Source: Nilaparvata lugens (taxonomy: Eukaryota > Arthropoda > Insecta > Hemiptera > Delphacidae). Taken from it: a stretch of DNA of 64,000 nucleotides. Below, in pieces: positions 11,509 through 21,800 of this stretch; within the stretch, counting starts at the first letter, position 1; each line of letters begins with the position of its first letter. A program made the position numbers and the translations under genes. The DNA lies in NCBI RefSeq assembly GCF_014356525.2, contig NC_052506.1:34997564-35061563 (forward strand). The letters run 5' to 3'. Under the pieces are notes generated by a model that had not been told where the DNA came from, ran no database searches, and worked only from the letters and a program-made list of their open reading frames with translations.

Positions 11509-12749
11509 TACAGTAACTATATTTACCCACAGTATGGCCATTGACTGTCACGCTTCTGATTGGTTAGCTCGGTCACATGGTACAAATCCGCCATTAAGAT
11601 TCCAAACAAACTTTCAAGTCCTATCTTATAGCATTAGACATTTGGAACTTATCACTTATTTTACCGATTGGAAACATATTATGAACTTAAGATGAGTTTG
11701 ATATATCATTTTCGAAGAAAAATTGATTATACTTTAATATAGACAAAAAAGATAACTTTAAAAAACACTAATAACGCTTAAAACATCAATTTTCCTTCCC
11801 TCGGACTCCTCGCGGACCACTTCTAGAGCTTTCGTGGACAACTTATTGGGAACCAGTGATCTACGGTATATGAATATGTAGAAAATATAAATTTCAATTT
11901 TGTGTATTTCCTCATCCCATTTATTGGATCGAACTTCAAATAATCCAATTTCAAAATATTTTTGTGGCTCAATTGAATATAACATTTTATGAAATATTTA
12001 ACCATGATTAAGTGCTGATTGAAGACGTTTTGACTTCTCTGATTGATTCTCTTCAGTACTGAGTACCCTACCCATAACATGTTGGTACAATAGCTATTGA
12101 TATGATTCTCGAGTTGCATTACCACGAGCAGTGGTTAAGATTGGAAATATCACTAAATATAAACAATACGGTAATGATTATGTGTGTTATTTTTCAATTC
12201 CTTACATGTTTATTAAATTCATCAAGTAGTACTATGTCTAGAATAATTAGCTCTTCCAGAGTTTATATTCAATGTTGTGCTTTACAATATTTTCGACAGA
12301 CTTATTGGCTGAATGAAACAAATTATTTAAATGTTATGGAATCTATTGTGATGAGAATTCCATCATCCTTCTAGAAATAGATATAAGAACTTTATTAATT
12401 GTCAATGGAACAAAATTTATTACAATATCATGACACATTTCAAAATTTTTTATGGTATTTTTTTGGGAAATTCAGCTTTCAGGTTACGTTACCTACCTTT
12501 CATTTTCACTAGATATTATCTACGATTTACTATTTCAAGTTCCAAAACTATATTGGGAATATAGAAAAAACACGAAAGAAATTATATCGAAGTTGATCAT
12601 CACAAAAATATACTTTAATAAGTAAAAGCAAGCGATTTTACTTATAATCCCATATAAGCTCCATTGTAAAATTCAAATATTTGGAATCTTCATGACGGCG
12701 GCGGGAAAAAAATTCCAATGGCCATACTGTGGGTAATATAGTTACTGTA
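11509..12749. mobile_element. Non-autonomous DNA transposon with ~35-bp TIRs (A)
   Basis: The left end TACAGTAACTATATTTACCC (continuing to CACAGTATGGCCATTG) is mirrored at the right end with a single-base difference over about 35 bp. The 7-bp direct repeat CTTATTA flanks both sides (11502-11508 and 12750-12756). The roughly 1.24-kb interior has no transposase; a 90-codon open frame at 12102-12374 is unrecognised. The right end abuts a Tc1-like transposase C-terminus, so the element inserted into an older transposon. A 7-8-bp duplication fits a hAT/P/piggyBac-type rather than a TA-specific transposase, but the family is not determined. Confidence 0.65.
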
Positions 12750-13048
12750 CTTATTAGAGTGGCTACCCTTATTGTCTATTACAATTTTTACCCGGCTATT
12801 CATAAAATCGAACAGTGTTTGGCATTGCTTGTTGAAATTTTCATCCCGAAACCTGATTTTTAAAATTGCAAAATCATCTTCACTTTTGTTGTATAGTCCA
12901 TCTTCTCGAGTCTTCCTTTGCAAATACTCTACAGGTTTCCAACTGGATTCAAGTCAAGTGAGTTTCCTGACCAATCCAGTGTCTTCAAACCGTGTTTTGT
13001 GTGAGAAATATCTTTACTTTTTTGGATGTGAACAAAGTGCTTAAATAC
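12750..13048 (-). pseudogene. Tc1/mariner-like transposase C-terminal relic (A)
   Basis: On the minus strand the pieces LDWSGNSLDLNPVGNL and, in another frame, FNKQCQTLFDFMNSRVKIVI followed by DNKGSHSNK match the end of Tc1-type transposases (the ...SPDLNPIENLW... region with its catalytic acidic residue context, and the terminal ...NKGG(H/S)TKY). Frame changes separate them, so it is dead. If the neighbouring TIR element and one CTTATTA copy are ignored, the frame reaches a TAA just after SNK, which supports the nested-insertion reading. Only the last ~100 residues remain. Confidence 0.75.
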
Positions 13049-13083
13049 TTTTAGAAGATTCTCAGTTTCTGAATCATCACTAT

Positions 13084-13883
13084 TGTAATATTACATTTTT
13101 CTTCTCACATTTGAATCGAATCTTCAATTCGAGATCTATGGAACTTTATAGTAAATGTCAGAGTTATCAATAGACGGACAAATTTTTTGACGGAGAATTT
13201 ATTATCGTAAATGTTTGTTGCATTGTTCCATGGTGTCACCGAGGCAGGGTTAACAAATTACTAAATAAATCGTTTATTTAAATAGAATATATGTATAAAA
13301 ATTTAAAATAACATTTTCAAAATAAAGTTTTATTGAGAACAGATGTAGAATGTGAATTCTAAACTTGTAAATTATAATTTTGTGGTGACGTGTCTGTAAA
13401 AATCAATACTGAACGAGGCGTTGGCTTCATGACTTGCAACTTGTGGTCTTTTCCTGTTCTTCCCTTCTTCTGAAAAATGGCTGGCTACAAGTGTTGTCAT
13501 GGAGTTTTGCTCTAAATCATTTTCGTTTATTAATGTTTTAAATTGAGTTTTATATAAATTTTTGTGCTGTTTTGTTCAGATTTAGCTGTTTGTATAGTCA
13601 AGCCAATAGCCACTGTGTTTCAACTGTAAACTAGATAAGTATTTTAGTTCGTAATAACTCTGAAATAATTAGGCTTAAGACATATATGTTTCTTTGTGTA
13701 TTTGTGTATTTTCATCTGAAGATTATAAGTTAATTTGCTCTGAAAACTGGATTTCTCATTCATAGGCAATAGATCCATTCACGGTTTATCAAGAATCTAT
13801 TTTATTGGAGCCGACAACTATCTTTAGGTTGATAGGTGTTAAATGCTATTTCAACCGTTTAAGGAAAAATTGGTAGCACGGCA
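13084..13883 (+). repeat. 5' LTR (800 bp)
   Basis: Starts TGTAATATTACATTTTTC and ends TTGGTAGCACGGCA. Contains an AATAAA near 13321. It differs from the 3' LTR at five sites (for example TATAGTAAA against TATGGTAAA). Just inside it, TGGTGGGACCGAATTAC (13897-13913) could be the tRNA primer site, though its offset of 13 bases from the LTR makes this uncertain. Confidence 0.95.
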
Positions 13884-14066
13884 AATGTTACCCCTGTGGT
13901 GGGACCGAATTACAAAATAAATATGTCCCAAATGGTACACCATGAAATCCCTGGTTATAGAAATTATTAGTAGATAGATATCTTGATAGGTTATGAATGG
14001 TTTGTTGCTGAGTGGGAAGTCGGTTCAAGAGAGATCAAGTTTTAATGAATCAGTGCATATTACAAA

Positions 14067-14846
14067 ATGGCAAACATTAAAAATGATATAAATCTTATAG
14101 AGTTCTTAACACAGAGATTTGATGAGTTAAATGCTAAATTTGATAAGCAAAATGCTAAGTTAGACCAAATGTTTAAAAATCAAAATGCTAGGTTTGATGA
14201 TATGAAGCAAGAATGTACTAGCATTAGACTAGAGCAGGTTAGTATAAACCTTCTATTGAAAAATGCACATGAAACAGTGAAAGATAGTCATGAAGATGAA
14301 AACAAATTGAAGCAGGATGATAGTAGTGTTAAGATACAAGATCAGCTCATTCAAGTTTCTGACAATGTAGGCCTAGTTACTGTCATTGAAAAAGTCAACC
14401 TTAATGAGATAGTAGAATTGAGTAAAGAAGTAGGTAGGGAGTTGTCTTCACTGAAAGTCAACTATCATGAAAGTAATATTGCTACATTGAAGGTTAGGAA
14501 AACTATAAATAAAGTGAATGATTACATGAGACAGGTTTCTGTGGAGGTTAGGAACAATGTAGACAAAATGAATCTTGCTTTGAGTCAAGTTGATGAGTTC
14601 AACTTTCAACTGAGAATTGAAAAGGTGTATGTAATGCATTCTCAAGTGAACATGACGAACTTTTATAGGCAAAACTGCTTGGTTGAAACTAATGAACCCA
14701 TGAATAAAATCATGCTATTGAAGAAAACAAAACGCAAAGTTTCCATTGATGTATTAGTATTCAAAGGTTGTTTCAAGTTGCTTATTTACAAGATGATGAC
14801 AGTGAATCACATGATGAAAGGGTATTCCCCAACACACAATGATTAG
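14067..14846 (+). CDS. Gag-like coiled-coil protein of the LTR element
   Basis: A 259-residue frame starting ATGGCAAAC about 180 bp inside the 5' LTR, the usual place for gag. Residues ~15-50 form a repeated, charged coiled-coil-like segment (RFDELNAKFDKQNAKLDQMF). The rest is Lys/Glu/Asn-rich and helical in character, up to a C-terminus ...SPTHND. No CCHC zinc knuckle and no protease motif is present, and the frame is shorter than most gag proteins. The function as a capsid or RNA-packaging protein is inferred from position only; it could also be a non-gag accessory ORF. Confidence 0.55.
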   Translation: MANIKNDINLIEFLTQRFDELNAKFDKQNAKLDQMFKNQNARFDDMKQECTSIRLEQVSINLLLKNAHETVKDSHEDENKLKQDDSSVKIQDQLIQVSDNVGLVTVIEKVNLNEIVELSKEVGRELSSLKVNYHESNIATLKVRKTINKVNDYMRQVSVEVRNNVDKMNLALSQVDEFNFQLRIEKVYVMHSQVNMTNFYRQNCLVETNEPMNKIMLLKKTKRKVSIDVLVFKGCFKLLIYKMMTVNHMMKGYSPTHND

Positions 14847-17084
14847 GAATCCTGTGTTATGCCGGGATTCAGAATAGCATAATCGCTACACAGTGTATGG
14901 TAAGAGTCCATAATTGTGTCTTTTTTCTTTCCTGTAGCCTATTTTCTTGGCCCTTAATCTTTTCAATTTTCGATTCTTTCCTGTCTTTGTGTAATATTCA
15001 GTAAATTTCTTCTATGAAGCATATCTTAACCAATCTTGTCCATAGTCATTTAAATTTGTATTTTTTCTGAAATAATTTTAGAAGTTGAAATAGTAGCTTA
15101 TTTTCCTAATCTTTAAATTGTTGATAAAACTTAACTTTTCCAAAATCTATCCATTGTTGTGTAAATAATTGTTTGCTTGCGGTATATTTTTTCATCATGT
15201 ATTACATATTTTAATCATGTCTATTTTTTTTTAGGTATCATATTAGGTAATTAGGTTTTTCAGAGCAATTATGTCCCATGTTCTCATCTTTCATTGCATA
15301 TTGTGCCATAAGCCATATGTAATTAGGTTATAGTTTTCTTCTGGGCTTTTAACCCATTTTGCATTTTATTTTTTCTTTGCTGTCCAATACTTTGGATTTT
15401 TGGTAGACAAGTAGGTGTGATTCTTTTAGAGGTGTGGGCGTGAACCACATACGGCTGGACTCGATTATCTGACCTACTTGTTTGCGATATAAAAACCTTA
15501 TGACTGCAACAACAAATGTTTGTAAAAAACTTTTGCATACTTTTGTTTTGTGGTCCGATACTAGAGTCTGCTATCACATTGCCTTACAGACATCTAGGAA
15601 CTTTCCACCCAGTCACAATAGTCAACATATTTTTTCCTTAACCAGTTGTTTTTGTGGGAGTGATAGCTCACAATTATAACAAATTAGAGTCATACTTGGA
15701 ATTTACAAAATTCCATAGTAGTATATTTTATTAAATATACTTCCTCATGAAAGTTCAGTACTGACATGTAGGATAGGCTCTAATTAATCTTTCTCTTCTT
15801 TGTATTGTTTTAGGGAATTTATTTACCCAGTTTTCTTTTTCTCTTGTTTGTATTTTTTAGGGAACTTATTTACCCATATTTCATCTTGATCATCTTTGTA
15901 TTATAATATTGAAATGTTTGTACTTATTATACAGTCTTTAAATTTTAAATTATTTTAAAAAATAAATGGTTCAATTTAAAACGTTTTGTTATATTATTAA
16001 TTGAAATAAGTGTTTTGTAATTGATTTTTTTTTTAATTTTAAAACTGTTTGTTCTATAAATTTTGATATGATTGATTATCGTTTGAAATGGATGCTGGAG
16101 TGTATGTAGAATTTTTAGTGGGGTTTGTTGATTAGAATTTTGCTGGTATGTGATTGTTTTTTGAGATGGAAACCCATTATTGCCTAAAGAAGGAATAACA
16201 GAGGTTATGACTTAGAGAGGCAGTAATGAGATAATATTTTTTGTGTTGATTACTTATGTTGATTGCCATAGATGCAAAATGATGATTAATTATGAATATT
16301 GATTGCCTTTGAAGCAAAATATTATTGATGTTTTGAATGGTTTCTTGTTTAATGATTGATAGTAAAGTTTTGTCATGAAATGTAGTTGTGTTTAGAACAT
16401 TGAAGAGTCGAAATAAACTATAGTATCCAACAAACGATGATTAACAATATTAAATAATTTGCTTTTTATACAATTTTTTGAACACAAAATTAAAACTAAA
16501 TAATTTTGAAACCCTGAATGATAAATCATAAATGTGAAATGAACTTGCTATAAATGAAATGTTATATTAAATGATAATGAAATGCAGATATATTATGAAA
16601 TGATTGTGAATAGAAGACCAATTGTCTGAAATTATTGAAATATGTATTGAAATTAAATATTTTGTTGTGATGATCTGATGTTTTTTACAATTTTGATAAT
16701 GATACAGAGTGTTATGAAATTATATTTCTATTTTGAAGAATGGATTAAATTTTGATAATTGAACAGTGAATAGATGAAAATGAATTTTTTTTTAAATTTA
16801 TCATTGATATGTCCATATTTCACAATTTATGTATTGCTGACTGTATAATAAGATGTTAACAAATTTCAATTTCATATATATTTTAAAATAATTTTCATGT
16901 GTATTAGATTGTATTGATAGCCTAATCAAGTTTTTCTTCTTAGTTTATAAGCATTTTAAGACAACAGGTACAGCACAGACATTAACATTGAAATAGTTAT
17001 CATGTGAATCTCGAAATCAGCAACAAGTGAACGCCATGTGTTAAGAACATTTGGGTGATTTTCAAACTAGTGTGACATAACTAC
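14847..17084. other. Non-coding AT-rich interior of the LTR element
   Basis: About 2.2 kb where pol would be expected. No RT (YxDD), RNase H or integrase-like frame was found; open frames are short and AT-biased. Very rich in T and in GAATGATT/TTGAAAT-like words. Confidence 0.6.
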
Positions 17085-17765
17085 GCCAATATCTACGCCT
17101 AAATCTACGCTGCGGCCTACACCAATAACTACGCCAATGTCAACACCAATATCAACACCAATAACTACGCCAAAATCTACGCCGATGCCTGCGCCGAAGC
17201 CAATATCTGCGCCAATGCTGATGCCAAAATCTGTGCCAATGCTGATGCCTACACTAATACCTACAACAATATCAACACTAATAACTACGCCAAAATGCCA
17301 AAATCTGCGCCAATGCTGCACCATGCCAATAGCTACGCCAATGCCTGCGCCTGTGCTGATGCCACGCCAATATCTATGCCGATGCCTGCGCCGAAGCCAA
17401 TATCTGCATCAATGCTGATGCCAAAATCTGTGCCAATGCTGATGCCAACACCAAAATCAACGCCGATGCCTGTGCTGATATCAATGCCTGCGCCAATGCC
17501 AAAATCTGCGCCAATGCTGCACCAATGCCAATAGCTACGCAATGCCTGCGCCAATGCTGATGCCAACACCAAAATCAACGCCGATGCCTGTGCTGATGTC
17601 AATGCCTGCACCAATGCCAATAGCTACGCAATGCCAAAATCTGTGCCATGCTAATGCCAATGCCTGCGCCAATGCCAATGCCTGCGCCAATGCCAATATC
17701 AACGCCGATGCCAAAGCCGACACCAAAGCATACGCCAATAGCAATGCCAATGCTTATTGCTGACT
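17085..17765 (+). repeat. Trinucleotide-phased minisatellite inside the LTR element
   Basis: About 680 bp of variable units built from GCC-AAT-GCC-TGC-like triplets (for example GCCAATGCTGATGCCAAAATC), far more GC-rich than the surroundings. Because units are multiples of three, several frames on both strands are open: one reads Met-Pro-Ala-Pro repeats, another Ala-Asn-Ala-Asp, and the minus strand Gly-Ile-Gly/Val-Asp repeats. Units are imperfect and interspersed in a higher-order pattern. Probably a slippage-expanded tandem array rather than a protein gene, though translation of one frame cannot be excluded. Confidence 0.85.
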
Positions 17766-17869
17766 CTGTATCTCAAACTTCAACACTACTGCATTACCTG
17801 GAGGTAATTGCCATCCATGTTCACATTCACAACTTTGAATTCAGAAGAACAGTCACAGTATCATGAAAG

Positions 17870-18817
17870 AATTGATTCAAAAAATCCTCTCCTAAATTAT
17901 TCCTGTATGCAGAACTCTAAACCTTGAAAGCTGAAAATATCAAAAAACCAAACCTTACCTAAATTAATCCTCACCTAAATTAATCCTGTATGCAGCGTCT
18001 ATCTCTTTTCCAAAAAATGAATTACATTGTCATTTCAAGCCTGAAATGTACATTGTATAATTACAAATATGATACAAAATTTATGTGACTCTGTATTGAA
18101 TTTGGAATGCAGCCGTCTACTACAAACATGAAGCAATGCTAACTGAGATGTCACCTGTATCGAGTTTGGTATGCAGCAGTCGACTACAAGTATCAGCCCA
18201 ACACTACGTGCATCCAGATCAGCCCAACACTTAACGTCATCACATTGGAGTCACACTTAACTGAAAATCATACTGAGTGCCTTAATGGACTGTTTTCCAA
18301 AATGTACATCAATAAAATCAACCGCGTCAATAGTGAAAGAAATGAACATTTTTTGATTTATTGAAATTTTATGTGAAAATTAAATGTAACAATTCATCAA
18401 TTCATTAAAAAAAAAAAAAAAAAAAATAATAATAATAAATTTTTCATTCAACATACTAAATTTTTTTTATGCAATAAAAATTAAATTTTTCTATCTATTA
18501 AATTTATGTGCAATTTCAAAAAACTATTCTTTACATATTAAACTCTCTGTTGAGATATTTTCCTTTAAATTATAAAGCTAAATCAAAAGTAATATTGATA
18601 TTCTATATTTCGAGATATTGTTTGGAAACATATAACAAACGCTATTGATGAATTTTTATAATAATTTTCAATATTTTTGGATGACATGTAATGTTTTTCT
18701 AGAAAAAATTGTTACTGTTCTCGAATTTAAATTTCAACAATTTTCATTAGGGTCAATGTAAATTTTTTCTTTAAATTTTCAAACAGTAAAATTTTTTTAT
18801 GTCAAGAGGGGGGTATT
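17870..18817. other. 3' interior of the LTR element, with short degenerate repeats and purine tract
   Basis: Contains two to three degenerate copies of a ~57-bp unit around TATGCAGCMGTCKACTACAA (near 17988, 18108 and 18168), an A-rich tract at 18407-18427, and the purine tract AAGAGGGGGG (about 18804-18813) that primes plus-strand synthesis in LTR elements. Confidence 0.6.
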
Positions 18818-19617
18818 TGTAATATTACATTTTTCTTCTCACATTTGAATCGAATCTTCAATTCGAGATCTATGGAACTTTATGGTAAATGTCAGAGTTA
18901 TCAATAGACGGACAAATTTTTTGACGGAGAATTTATTATCGTAAATGTTTGTTGCATTGTTCCATGGTGTCACCGAGGCAGGGTTAACAAATTACTAAAT
19001 AAATCGTTCATTTAAATAGAATATATGTATAAAAATTTAAAATAACATTTTCAAAATAAAGTTTTATTGAGAACAGATGTAGAATGTGAATTCTAAACTT
19101 GTAAATTATAATTTTGTGGTGACGTGTCTGTAAAAATCGATACTGAACGAGGCGTTGGCTTCATGACTTGCAACTTGTGGTCTTTTCCTGTTCTTCCCTT
19201 CTTCTGAAAAATGGCTGGCTACAAGTGTTGTCATGGAGTTTTGCTCTAAATCATTTTCGTTTATTAATGTTTTAAATTGAGTTTTATATAAATTTTTGTG
19301 CTGTTTTGTTCAGATTTAGCTGTTTGTATAGTCAAGCCAATAGCCACTGTGTTTCAACTGTAAACTAGATAAGTATTTTAGTTCGTAATAACTCTGAAAT
19401 AATTAGGCTTAAGACATATATGTTTCTTTGTGTATTTGTGTATTTTCATCTGAAGATTATAAGTTAATTTGCTCTGAAAACTGGATTTCTCATTCATAGG
19501 CAATAGATCCATTCACGGTTTATCAAGAATCTATTTTATTGGAGCCGACAACTATCTTTAGGTTGATAGGTGTTAAATGCTATTCCAACCATTTAAGGAA
19601 AAATTGGTAGCACGGCA
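18818..19617 (+). repeat. 3' LTR (800 bp)
   Basis: Same length and ends as the 5' LTR, with five transitions between them (about 0.6%). Followed directly by the second CTAT target duplicate. Confidence 0.95.
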
Positions 19618-19621
19618 CTAT

Positions 19622-20530
19622 GGTACACACTATTTTTATGTACTTAGGCTACAGTATCTTTATTCATAATTTCATCTAATGGTACAAGTGCTCCGGCGCC
19701 AAAAAGGAGGTACAGGTCCAACTAAACAAAATTAACCTTCAAATCTGAAATTTTAGAGCTTGATTCCATTAATTCGCACAAGGGTGTGTCTATCCTTGAA
19801 TTATTGAATTATTCATGGTTTGAATATCTCTTACTTTTTCCCGAAATCATCTCCCATGTTATCTTGCCTGTGTCATGACCCTATTTTTATAATAATTTAA
19901 AAGGAGCATTTTTGCGTTCTCTTCTGAAGTGTTATTTTTCATAGTATTGTATACGCAATATATACATGACATCGTTGAAATGCTCTTGAATCATGTTCCA
20001 TCCACTCAATCATGAAGATCAATGCTTAACTTAACATTAATTTCTACTGTATAATCAATTCCCATTCATATTTTATACACAGTCTATACTGTATATATAA
20101 TAATCCAGTTTCAGAAATAATATTGTCCAATATACACGAAAGTTTATTTTTATGTCCGATATAGGCCTACCCACTCTACGCTTCTTATTCATCATGTTAC
20201 ATTAATTATTTAGTAATGTGATCATGCAATATTTTATTAATCTATCATAAGAAATCTGGTGTGGCGCACTCACAATTGTGCCGACACAATTCTATGATCA
20301 GTCCCGTTGTTTCTGTAAATTTTCTGAATTAGAGAAAAAGTATTATTACTATTATTATAAAGATACTCATTTAAGAGCTCATCAGTCAAAGTTAGTAGAC
20401 TGTCTACTAACGTTGCTCATCAGTGGCATTTTTCGAGTTCATTATTGACTTTCAAAATGTTGTGAATAGCTGAGTTGGAGCTCAAATATTTTTCGTATAT
20501 TAGAATGAAATAATTATTGTAATAGTTTTC
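19622..20530. other. Intergenic stretch with a DINE-like terminus fragment
   Basis: No gene seen. At 20249-20270 the sequence AATCTGGTGTGGCGCACTCACA matches the terminal hairpin end of the DINE-like elements found at 39906, 45080 and 52566, so a truncated copy lies here. A 9-bp stem hairpin GTTAGTAGA/TCTACTAAC is at 20391-20411. Most of 19618-20257 is inverted in haplotype B (39906-40545). Confidence 0.6.
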
Positions 20531-20636
20531 TTTATTTTCAAGAATATTATTCAATATAAAAATCCATATTCCTAGTGACAATATTGAATGATATGTAATG
20601 TGTATGAATAAGTTCAGACAAGTTCACTTCAATCCT

Positions 20637-20660
20637 CTCAACTCGAAGGTTGAGAGGAAC
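20637..20660. repeat. Hairpin CCTCTCAAC/GTTGAGAGG at a rearrangement breakpoint
   Basis: A 9-bp perfect stem with a 6-base loop. In haplotype B the inverted block ends exactly at this hairpin (45886-45909) and the sequence is then repeated in the opposite orientation (46019-46042). Confidence 0.8.
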
Positions 20661-20703
20661 TTTTCTAAAGGTTTTTGATTATTCAACTGGGGGAAACGTT
20701 GAA

Positions 20704-21025
20704 TCATGATATTGAACTGGATGGAACACAGGCACAACTCAGCTCAGCAAAGCACAGTTTGTATGGAGCAGCCAGCAGTGTCGCCATTTTATAGGAGAAC
20801 CGGTCCAAATGCCGTGCGTCGCAGGGTAATGTACCGGACAGTTGACAACGCACATAAATTCTCTCAACTGCATTAAAATCCGGTTCTTTTTATAACTTAT
20901 TCTCTCTTTGTTTTGAAGGAGATGAAGATCTCACCTGAAAGCAAAGCAGATGCTGGGTTGGCTTGAAATTCACACGCCAGCGCATAGGTAATGAGACAAA
21001 AAAACAACAAACAGATCAAACGCAT
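20704..21025 (-). CDS. Putative secreted cysteine-rich small protein, two exons (A)
   Basis: Exon 1 is 20935-21025 and exon 2 is 20704-20867, joined across a 67-bp intron with TTTCAG|GTGAGA donor and TTTTAATGCAG acceptor, a normal insect intron size. The frame is 84 codons from ATG to TGA. Residues 1-17 (MRLICLLFFCLITYALA) form a textbook signal peptide; the mature part has six cysteines (residues 18, 38, 46, 69, 75, 77). The exons are clearly richer in GC than the flanks, and exon 2 is identical in haplotype B. An AATAAA lies on the same strand at 20531-20536, ~170 nt past the stop. I do not recognise the family; the YVRC-x7-C spacing faintly recalls chemosensory proteins, but the later cysteines do not fit. 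Splicing is inferred, not shown. Could be a chance frame in a GC-rich patch. Confidence 0.5.
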
Positions 21026-21099
21026 ACCAAGATCACACCTTTTTCTGAACGTCCTGTTATTTTGTCCGATATAGCCAAGAAATTACTCGCTCATATTCA

Positions 21100-21440
21100 A
21101 GCATGATAATAATAATAATATTTTTTTATTGCATTGAGTACCGTACCTATTTTGACAAATACATGGACATCTTCAGGTACATGAGAACAACAAAAATATT
21201 ATAAAACAATACCACAGTTACATGTTATAAAATAGTAATACCATAGTTATTCAGTAAAAAGCTGAAAAAAATATGAATAAAAAACATGAATGCAGTATAG
21301 CATAAATATCATGAAACATTATACAAAATCAAAATTCAATATTGTACAATAATCTATTTTCGTGACTATTTTAAAGGATACTCTTATGCTTTTAATTCAA
21401 ATTAATACAGATATACTGGGGTTTCGGGAGCGAGGTACAT
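21100..21440 (-). mobile_element. LINE 3' end, AATAAA plus (TAT)n-like tail
   Basis: Read on the minus strand this ends ...AATAGGTACGGTACTCAATGCAATAAAAAAATATTATTATTATTATC: polyadenylation signal then a short A/T-rich repeat tail, as in non-LTR retrotransposons. No coding region remains. It lies directly upstream of the small secreted-protein frame, so it may supply part of its 5' region. Extent to the right is uncertain. Confidence 0.45.
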
Positions 21441-21738
21441 TGGAAAATAAGATGAGATACACTTTTTTGAACTTTGTACCTTATACAGTTATATGTCTTA
21501 TCTTTAACTTCTTTAAAACATATATACAGACATGTTGAAGAATTTAGAAGATAAATTTATTTCAAATCATTATATGGAAGAAGGAAGACACTAAACTTTT
21601 TCTATCGAATGCATTTTCAACTGCATGTTTTCAGAGACCGGAATTAAAACTTTGAGAATGAAAGAAGCTGACATTTTAATATTGCTGGTAGCCTATTTAT
21701 AATAATATCCTATGTGAAAAACAAAAAAATAATTTGAT

Positions 21739-21800
21739 CGGATGGACACGTTAAATGTCGGTCCCGACTGAAGTATGACAGTCTTAAGGCCCATTGACTG
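21739..21800 (+). repeat. Conserved repeat core CGGATGGACACGTTAA...TCGGTCCCG (A)
   Basis: The core CGGATGGACA(C/T)GTTAA(A/G)TGTCGGTCCCG(A/G)CTG, with a following CAGTC..TAAGG, recurs at 62384-62450 in otherwise unrelated sequence, and in haplotype B (43410-43471, inverted). Shared, unusually well-kept and GC-rich, it looks like the core domain of a repeat family. Confidence 0.6.

Larger units (their letters stand above)
13084..19617 (+). mobile_element. Non-autonomous LTR retrotransposon with gag-like ORF and internal minisatellite
   Basis: A 6534-bp element with two 800-bp LTRs starting TGTAATATTAC and ending GTAGCACGGCA (TG...CA). It has a purine tract (AAGAGGGGGG) directly before the 3' LTR and a CTAT duplication. 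The 4.9-kb interior holds one 259-codon gag-like ORF and a GC-rich minisatellite. I see no protease, reverse transcriptase, RNase H or integrase motifs in any frame, so mobilisation would need enzymes from another element. The LTRs differ at five positions, all transitions, and the insertion is missing from haplotype B, so it is young. A 4-bp duplication fits Gypsy-type integrases; the clade cannot be set without pol. Confidence 0.9.
13080..19621. other. 4-bp target-site duplication CTAT around the LTR element
   Basis: CTAT at 13080-13083 and again at 19618-19621 brackets the LTR element. In haplotype B the same sequence reads ATCATCACTATGGTACAC without the element (in reverse orientation near 40528-40545), an exact empty site. 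This fixes the element ends. Confidence 0.93.

Noticed and set aside
17067..17866. Several overlapping open frames of 70-95 codons on both strands
   Set aside because: All are readings of one trinucleotide-phased minisatellite; openness follows from the repeat unit, not from a gene.
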